DNA of 10,655 nucleotides from the NCBI GenBank assembly GCA_031288815.1, contig JAITQR010000127.1:1-10655 (forward strand), in the 5' to 3' direction. This document shows positions 7,191-10,655 of the stretch, piece after piece (the stretch's first letter is position 1; each line of letters starts with the position of its first letter). Source of the stretch: Treponema sp. Its GTDB lineage: Bacteria > Spirochaetota > Spirochaetia > Treponematales > Breznakiellaceae. A model generated the notes under the pieces. The model searched no databases and had not been told where the DNA came from. It worked only from the letters and a program-made list of their open reading frames with translations. The position numbers and the translations under genes were made by a program.

Positions 7191-7219
7191 TTGTGTTTTT
7201 CATACCCTGGCGCTATAAT
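7191..7219 (+). promoter_or_regulatory. Sigma-70 type promoter of the AraC-family gene
   Basis: TTGTGT (7191-7196) is separated by 17 bases from a perfect TATAAT (7214-7219). Transcription would start near 7226, giving a leader of about 32 bases. The regulator can therefore be expressed independently of the binding protein. Confidence 0.7.
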
Positions 7220-7225
7220 AGCCCC

Positions 7226-7247
7226 TAAAAGGGGACATCCCCTTTTA
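7226..7247 (+). promoter_or_regulatory. Perfect 9-bp hairpin at the predicted 5' end of the AraC-family mRNA
   Basis: TAAAAGGGG (7226-7234) pairs with CCCCTTTTA (7239-7247) over the loop ACAT. Its first base coincides with the predicted transcription start, and its last base is the first A of the AAGGAG ribosome binding site (7247-7252). It may stabilise the mRNA end, tune translation, or serve as an operator at +1. Confidence 0.55.
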
Positions 7248-7257
7248 AGGAGCCGGG

Positions 7258-8199
7258 GTGGCGGTAGAATTTGAGGAGACCCTTCTCTACGACAAGGGTT
7301 ACGGCATTTTCGTAAACAATGAAAAGGCTCCCCTCTATTATTATTTTGACTATGACGAGCGATCTTACGGCATCAACATGGAATTCCAGCATTTCCATCA
7401 GTTCTATGAAATTTTCATCCTTTGCGACGAAAAAGCGGTTCACATTATTGAAGGGGATTACTATGCCCTGGAGAAATTCGATATCGTACTGCTGCGCCCG
7501 GCTCTGCTGCACAAGACCGAATATCCGGCGGGGCCGCCGCGCAAACGGCTGATCATCCAATTTTCGGTTCCCCTGCCGGTGTCCGGTCTTGACCATGCCC
7601 TGTCCGCCGTGCTCTCGGTGTTTAATGAGGATATTCCCATTTTCCGTTTCCCCGATCCCATACGGAACCGTATATTTGCCCCCTTGAATGATATATTTAC
7701 CCTTGGGAAACAGCACTGGCCCCAGCTTGAAATGATCATCCACGGCAAATTCCAGGAATTTCTCTGGCTGCTTTCCACCTACCGGAAGGATAATCTCTAT
7801 AAGCCGAAACACCTAACCGATTCCATAACCCACAAGGTGTTTGCCATAACCAGCTTTATCCACAAAAATTACCGGTATCCCCTGTCGCTGGAGAGCCTGG
7901 CGGACAGGTTTTCTATCAGCCTCTACTACCTTTCCCACCAATTTAAGCGAATTACCGGTTTTACTCTGGTGAACTATATCCAGATGACCAGGATCCGTAA
8001 CGCCCAGGAGCTGCTGCTTTATACGGATCTGAAAATAAAGGACATTGTGGGACGTTGCGGATTTACCAGTCTTTCCCAGTTTAACCGGGTCTTCAACAAG
8101 ATATGCGGTTCCTCCCCCTCGGAGTACCGCCGCGGGGGGAAGGTAAGACCGGACGCCCTTACGGGCGCTTTTAGTTATCCGGCGCGTACGGACGCCTAA
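7258..8199 (+). CDS. AraC/XylS-family transcriptional regulator
   Basis: This cytoplasmic DNA-binding protein of 313 residues probably senses a sugar. The N-terminal part (about 25-105) is a cupin-like sensor with HFHQFYEIFIL (46-56) and GDYYAL (66-71), the pattern of AraC-type ligand domains. A linker of helices (about 135-190) precedes the AraC domain with two helix-turn-helix motifs. The first is near LSLESLADRFSISLYYLSHQ (209-228). The second is near IKDIVGRCGFTSLSQFNRVF (260-279), followed by the family signature GSSPSEYRR (284-292). The start is GTG at 7258, with AAGGAG 5 bases upstream. Family members usually stop shortly after SPSEYRR; here 21 extra residues (GGKVRP through RTDA) are encoded by palindromic repeat DNA. 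Its position after the binding-protein gene suggests it controls this locus; direct evidence is lacking. Confidence 0.9.
   Translation: MAVEFEETLLYDKGYGIFVNNEKAPLYYYFDYDERSYGINMEFQHFHQFYEIFILCDEKAVHIIEGDYYALEKFDIVLLRPALLHKTEYPAGPPRKRLIIQFSVPLPVSGLDHALSAVLSVFNEDIPIFRFPDPIRNRIFAPLNDIFTLGKQHWPQLEMIIHGKFQEFLWLLSTYRKDNLYKPKHLTDSITHKVFAITSFIHKNYRYPLSLESLADRFSISLYYLSHQFKRITGFTLVNYIQMTRIRNAQELLLYTDLKIKDIVGRCGFTSLSQFNRVFNKICGSSPSEYRRGGKVRPDALTGAFSYPARTDA
8153..8180. repeat. Palindromic repeat copy A, inside the end of the AraC-family gene
   Basis: ACGCCC, four-base loop region, then GGGCGCTTTTAGTT and ATCC. CGCCC (8154-8158) pairs with GGGCG (8163-8167). The segment nearly matches the one at 8267-8292. 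It is translated as part of the non-conserved tail of the AraC protein. Confidence 0.6.
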
Positions 8200-8210
8200 A
8201 GGCGTCCTAC
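8186..8210. repeat. Perfect 7-bp hairpin holding the AraC-gene stop codon in its loop
   Basis: GGACGCC (8190-8196) pairs with GGCGTCC (8201-8207) across TAAA, whose TAA (8197-8199) is the stop codon. GTA (8186-8188) and TAC (8208-8210) add three pairs beyond one bulged C. It may act as a terminator-like or mRNA 3'-end structure, but TACCATT follows rather than a T tract. Confidence 0.55.
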
Positions 8211-8266
8211 CATTGTGCGCTTGGGGGGCATTTTGTCGCGCCGGGACGAGCCGCGTTTCCGCGTAT

Positions 8267-8292
8267 ACGCCCTGCGGGCGCTTTTAGTTGTC
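8267..8292. repeat. Palindromic repeat copy B, overlapping the hsp20 stop codon
   Basis: ACGCCCTGCGGGCGCTTTTA then GTTGTCC repeats copy A (8153-8180) with only a few changes. CGCCC (8268-8272) pairs with GGGCG (8276-8280) over 3 bases and is followed by CTTTTAG. On the plus strand it could weakly terminate AraC transcripts. On the minus strand it includes the last codons and stop of hsp20. Confidence 0.6.
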
Positions 8293-8880
8293 CTCTTTGA
8301 CGATGTCTATTTTGATACCTTCGTTCTGCTCCGGCTCCTCCCTGGGAGGGACGGTGACTTTGAGGATACCGTTTTTGAACACCGCTTTTACCCTTTCCTG
8401 GGCGTATTTGTCCTGGGGGACGAAGTACTTTTGCTTTTCGATATCCTTCATCTTGAGACGCCGCTTAAGGTACCGCAGGTTCTCTTCGCCGCCTCTTTCC
8501 TGTTGAAACACCGTATCCCCCTCCTGTTTGCCGAAAACCGAGGGAGTGGTGGAGGGCAGGGACGCGGAAAAGATCATGTAATCCCCCTGAAAAGAGAGGC
8601 TGATGTTTTTTTCGTCAAAGCCCGCCAGGGCAAACTCAAAGCCAAGGCTCCGATCCTCGCTCATGTAGATATTCATGGGTGGGTAGGAATAGTTGGGATA
8701 AAAATCGGTGTTTTCGTCAAAATAGTTTTTGCCGAAGGGATCGTAGGGGTTCCGGCCCCTGCCGGGAAAACCTTCCCCGTAAGGGCTGAAACTGTTATGC
8801 AGTTCGTTCTGGATGTTCTGGGCGGCGTCGAAGATCTCGTCGAAAATCGACCCCAAATCAATATAAGCTCTGCCTTTCAT
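8284..8880 (-). CDS. Small heat shock protein, Hsp20/alpha-crystallin family
   Basis: This 198-residue ATP-independent holdase chaperone would bind unfolding proteins in the cytoplasm as an oligomer. The N-terminal arm (1-66) is rich in Gly, Pro, Tyr and Phe (for example YGEGFPGRGRNPYDPFG at 34-50), as in disordered arms of the family. The alpha-crystallin domain spans about 68-180, with FALAGFDEKNISLSF (83-97) and the signature AVFKNGILKVTVP (166-178). A charged insertion or long loop (about 112-140) makes it longer than the usual 140-160 residues. The C-terminal extension carries IKIDI (189-193), resembling the I-x-I motif that locks subunits together. The start has AGGAG 5 bases upstream. 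It has its own promoter and a long leader, and converges on the AraC-family gene. Heat induction is inferred, not shown. Confidence 0.88.
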   Translation of the reverse strand: MKGRAYIDLGSIFDEIFDAAQNIQNELHNSFSPYGEGFPGRGRNPYDPFGKNYFDENTDFYPNYSYPPMNIYMSEDRSLGFEFALAGFDEKNISLSFQGDYMIFSASLPSTTPSVFGKQEGDTVFQQERGGEENLRYLKRRLKMKDIEKQKYFVPQDKYAQERVKAVFKNGILKVTVPPREEPEQNEGIKIDIVKEDN

Positions 8881-8975
8881 GGAGGCTCCTTTGCTTCCTT
8901 TTCGGACAAAATCGGAAGCGTCTTTTATGTAACCGGCCTTACAGCCCGGTTCGGGCCCCCGGTATGGGCGGCCCT
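8881..8975 (-). promoter_or_regulatory. Long structured hsp20 leader, possible thermosensor
   Basis: The predicted leader is about 95 bases. GCTTCC (8919-8914) can pair with GGAAGC (8898-8893), with an inner TTTT/AAAA pairing. Alternatively GCTTC (8919-8915) can pair, with one G-T wobble, with GGAGC (8889-8885) that contains most of the Shine-Dalgarno sequence (8890-8886). The two pairings exclude each other. RNA thermometers commonly control hsp20 genes in other bacteria; this one does not match ROSE or fourU elements clearly. Confidence 0.35.
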
Positions 8976-8981
8976 GATTAA

Positions 8982-9010
8982 AATATAACCCTATTTCCCC
9001 GGATTTTCAA
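8982..9010 (-). promoter_or_regulatory. Sigma-70 type promoter of hsp20
   Basis: On the minus strand TTGAAA (9010-9005) is followed by a 17-base spacer and TATATT (8987-8982). A start near 8975 is expected. No CIRCE (HrcA) inverted repeat was seen around it. Confidence 0.65.
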
Positions 9011-9020
9011 CAACCGCGGC

Positions 9021-9051
9021 TCTTGCCGTCAGGGTTCCTGTTCTTGCCGTC
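9021..9051. repeat. Two 10-bp direct repeats with a 21-bp period upstream of the hsp20 promoter
   Basis: TCTTGCCGTC occurs at 9021-9030 and again exactly at 9042-9051. The 21-bp period is two helical turns, so both copies face the same side of the DNA. They start 11 bases upstream of the hsp20 -35, where activators commonly bind. They also lie in the 3' region of the MATE gene. Confidence 0.5.
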
Positions 9052-9110
9052 CGCCTCTATCAGTAAGTCTGGCGTCCCGGCCAATCGTACACACCATAAT
9101 CCCCCGGAAC

Positions 9111-10511
9111 TTACTCCCGGGCCTTTTGTTTTCCGGAAACCGGGCGGAGCGCCGGGAGCTTCCCTCCCCAAAAGTAATACCACAGGCAGATCCAGATACC
9201 CCGGACGTTGGCGGTGATGGTCACGGCGATCCATACCCCGTAGATGCCCAGGCCGGTCCGGGAGAGGATCAGGGCCAGAACGGGACGGGTAAGATTGGTA
9301 ACGATACTCACCACGGATGGGGGAATGGTCTTCCCCATGCCTTTGAACGCGCCGGAGGCCGTGCCCTCAAGACACATGGCAAGCTGGCAGAAGGCAAAGA
9401 TCCGCAGGTAGGAGGCTCCCAGGGCAACCATTTCCGGGTCCGGCAGAAAGATCCTGAATATGGTTTTTCCGGCAAAAAAGAGCAGCAGGGAAACCATGGT
9501 TCCCCAGACGCCCATGAAAGCGACGGAGAACCTTACGCCCCGGCGTACCCGGTCGGTTTTACCGGCGCCGTAATTCTGCCCCGTAAAGGAGATGAGGGCG
9601 GAGCAGAATCCCCCGCCGATTAGCCAGGTGAGGGATTCCAGCTGGGAGCCGAGTTTTCCCGCGGCCACCGCCTGGGCGCCAAAGGAAGCCTCAATGCGGC
9701 TGGTAACCATTGAAAGGAAACAGAAAAAGATACTCTCAAGGGCAACGGGCACAGACCAGGCGAGAATCCGCCGCAGTTTCTGTTTGTCTATTCCGAAGCG
9801 GAAGAAGTAAGAACCAAAGGGCCGGTTTTTGAAACGGCAGATGCCGGTAAGAAGCAGTAAGGCTACCAGCGCCTGGGAAGCGGCGGTCGCCAGAGCCGCT
9901 CCCCGTACCCCCATTCCCGCCCCCAGGATCAGCGCCGGGTCCAGAACCATGTTCAGCGCAAGGCCCGCGCCGTTGAGGATGAAGGGGGTACGGGAGTTAC
10001 CGCAGGCGGTAAATGTCCCCATGATCACTCCGGACACGAAGGTAAGGGGCATGGCCGGGGCCACCGTAAAGATATAGACGGCGCAGTCCCGGGCCACAAC
10101 GCCTTCTTTAAAGTTGAAAAAGCCGGCCAGCCTTTCGGGGAAGAGAAGCATCACCATGCCGAAGAGGACCCCCAAAAAGAGCCCCAGGACCAGGGAATTT
10201 TGGGAGTAGGCCAGGGCCTCCCTTTTGTCCCCCCGGCCCAGGGACTGGGCCACCCCGATCTCCGCGCCCATCCTTCCCACCAGGAGAAAGCCGAAGGAAA
10301 GCCACAGGTACATCCCCGCCGCGCCGGTCGCGGCCACCGCGTCGCTCCCCAGGCGGCCCAGCCAGAACATGTCCGTCAGATTGTAGGCCATCTGGGTAAA
10401 CTGCATCCCCATAATAGGCAGGGCCACCTGCAGCAGTTTGGCCGCGATGCCTCCCCGGGTAAGATCGTATTTGTCGTAGTTTGAACCGTTCACAGTATCC
10501 TTAATCAGCAC
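9111..10511 (-). CDS. MATE-family multidrug efflux transporter
   Basis: This 466-residue inner-membrane antiporter would expel drugs or metabolites using a Na+ or H+ gradient. It has the usual length and about 12 membrane segments in two MatE halves (about 18-175 and 240-405). The first half has ALPIMGMQFTQMAYNLTDMF (30-49) and GRLGSDAVAATG (52-63), typical of the family N-terminus. The second has SVPVALESIFF and FTGQNYGAGK, the repeat-equivalent of the first-half helix 1 and the conserved QNYGAG loop. The GTG at 10511 is the first possible start after a stop, but has only GGGG close by. The in-frame GTG at 10493 has AAGGA 4 bases upstream and may be the true start. It begins 39 bases after the upstream gene ends, so it is probably co-transcribed with it. 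The substrate cannot be told. Confidence 0.9.
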   Translation of the reverse strand: MLIKDTVNGSNYDKYDLTRGGIAAKLLQVALPIMGMQFTQMAYNLTDMFWLGRLGSDAVAATGAAGMYLWLSFGFLLVGRMGAEIGVAQSLGRGDKREALAYSQNSLVLGLFLGVLFGMVMLLFPERLAGFFNFKEGVVARDCAVYIFTVAPAMPLTFVSGVIMGTFTACGNSRTPFILNGAGLALNMVLDPALILGAGMGVRGAALATAASQALVALLLLTGICRFKNRPFGSYFFRFGIDKQKLRRILAWSVPVALESIFFCFLSMVTSRIEASFGAQAVAAGKLGSQLESLTWLIGGGFCSALISFTGQNYGAGKTDRVRRGVRFSVAFMGVWGTMVSLLLFFAGKTIFRIFLPDPEMVALGASYLRIFAFCQLAMCLEGTASGAFKGMGKTIPPSVVSIVTNLTRPVLALILSRTGLGIYGVWIAVTITANVRGIWICLWYYFWGGKLPALRPVSGKQKARE

Positions 10512-10550
10512 GTCCCCGCGGACCCGATTGAGCCAAATCGCGAGAGGCTC

Positions 10551-10655
10551 CTAGCGGTACTCTTCCCAGGCTTTGATTTCCAGGCCTTTCGATCGCTGGT
10601 AGGCCAGGGCGTCGATGAACTCCCGGGCTACCTTGATGTTGGTAAAGAGGGGGAT
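10551..10655 (-). CDS. C-terminal end of a partial gene, MGS-like domain (carbamoyl-phosphate synthase large subunit?)
   Basis: The last 34 codons of a gene cut by the window edge start IPLFTNIKVAREFIDALAY and end EIKAWEEYR before TAG. IPLFTNIKVAREFIDAL resembles the last strand and helix of the methylglyoxal-synthase-like domain at the C-terminus of CarB, which makes carbamoyl phosphate for arginine and pyrimidines. Other proteins with this domain remain possible, so no gene symbol is given. It lies upstream of, and probably in one unit with, the MATE gene. Confidence 0.5.
   Translation of the reverse strand: MPLFTNIKVAREFIDALAYQRSKGLEIKAWEEYR

Noticed and set aside
8215..8988. 257-codon plus-strand frame over hsp20
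   Set aside because: It runs antisense to a clear alpha-crystallin gene and has no recognisable domain.
9092..9120. CCCGG/CCGGG hairpin spanning the MATE stop codon as a terminator
   Set aside because: Only a 5-bp stem overlapping the stop codon; the minus strand lacks a T tract, and the T-rich side faces a direction with no upstream plus-strand gene.
1..10655. CRISPR array, tRNA, rRNA or riboswitch
   Set aside because: No regularly spaced repeats, cloverleaf, rRNA core sequence or recognisable riboswitch core was found on either strand by reading.

Overview
The window looks like chromosomal DNA from a host-associated spirochaete, probably a Treponema of the termite-gut group. This rests on the style of the binding-protein signal peptide (a Gly-rich start to the mature protein without a lipobox Cys), moderate GC content and the gene mix. 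It is inference; no marker gene is present. No complete mobile element, RNA gene or CRISPR array was found.

Left end (1-1540): a degraded ISAzo13-type transposase remnant on the minus strand, with two frameshifts and its N-terminal part missing, abuts a housekeeping gene for class II fructose-bisphosphate aldolase (467-1465, plus). The aldolase has its own recognisable promoter and a good intrinsic terminator.

Centre (1604-8199): a probable carbohydrate-use locus. A divergent intergenic region (4821-5080) separates a minus-strand unit from a plus-strand unit. The minus unit is an 827-residue protein resembling alpha/alpha-toroid polysaccharide lyases and hydrolases, followed by a 207-residue membrane protein; a 38-codon reading frame overlaps both neighbours by ATGA. 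The plus unit is a family 5 (peptide/oligosaccharide type) periplasmic solute-binding protein, followed by an AraC-family regulator with its own promoter. No transporter permease or ATPase genes lie nearby, so the binding protein is an orphan here. The intergenic DNA is rich in inverted repeats that could be operators or RNA hairpins. A working model is that the AraC protein senses a sugar, controls the divergent pair, and the membrane or cytoplasmic partners act on the imported glycan.

Right end (8200-10655): a palindrome-rich junction, possibly a small dispersed repeat, lies between the convergent AraC and hsp20 genes and appears to have supplied the AraC protein's C-terminal tail. The hsp20 gene (minus) has a well-formed sigma-70 type promoter and a leader of about 95 bases that may fold over the ribosome binding site. 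Upstream are a MATE-family efflux transporter (minus) and the last 34 codons of a gene whose end resembles the MGS-like domain of carbamoyl-phosphate synthase large subunit.

The most interesting items are the lyase-like protein with its divergent regulatory region, the hsp20 leader, and the repeat cluster at 8150-8292.
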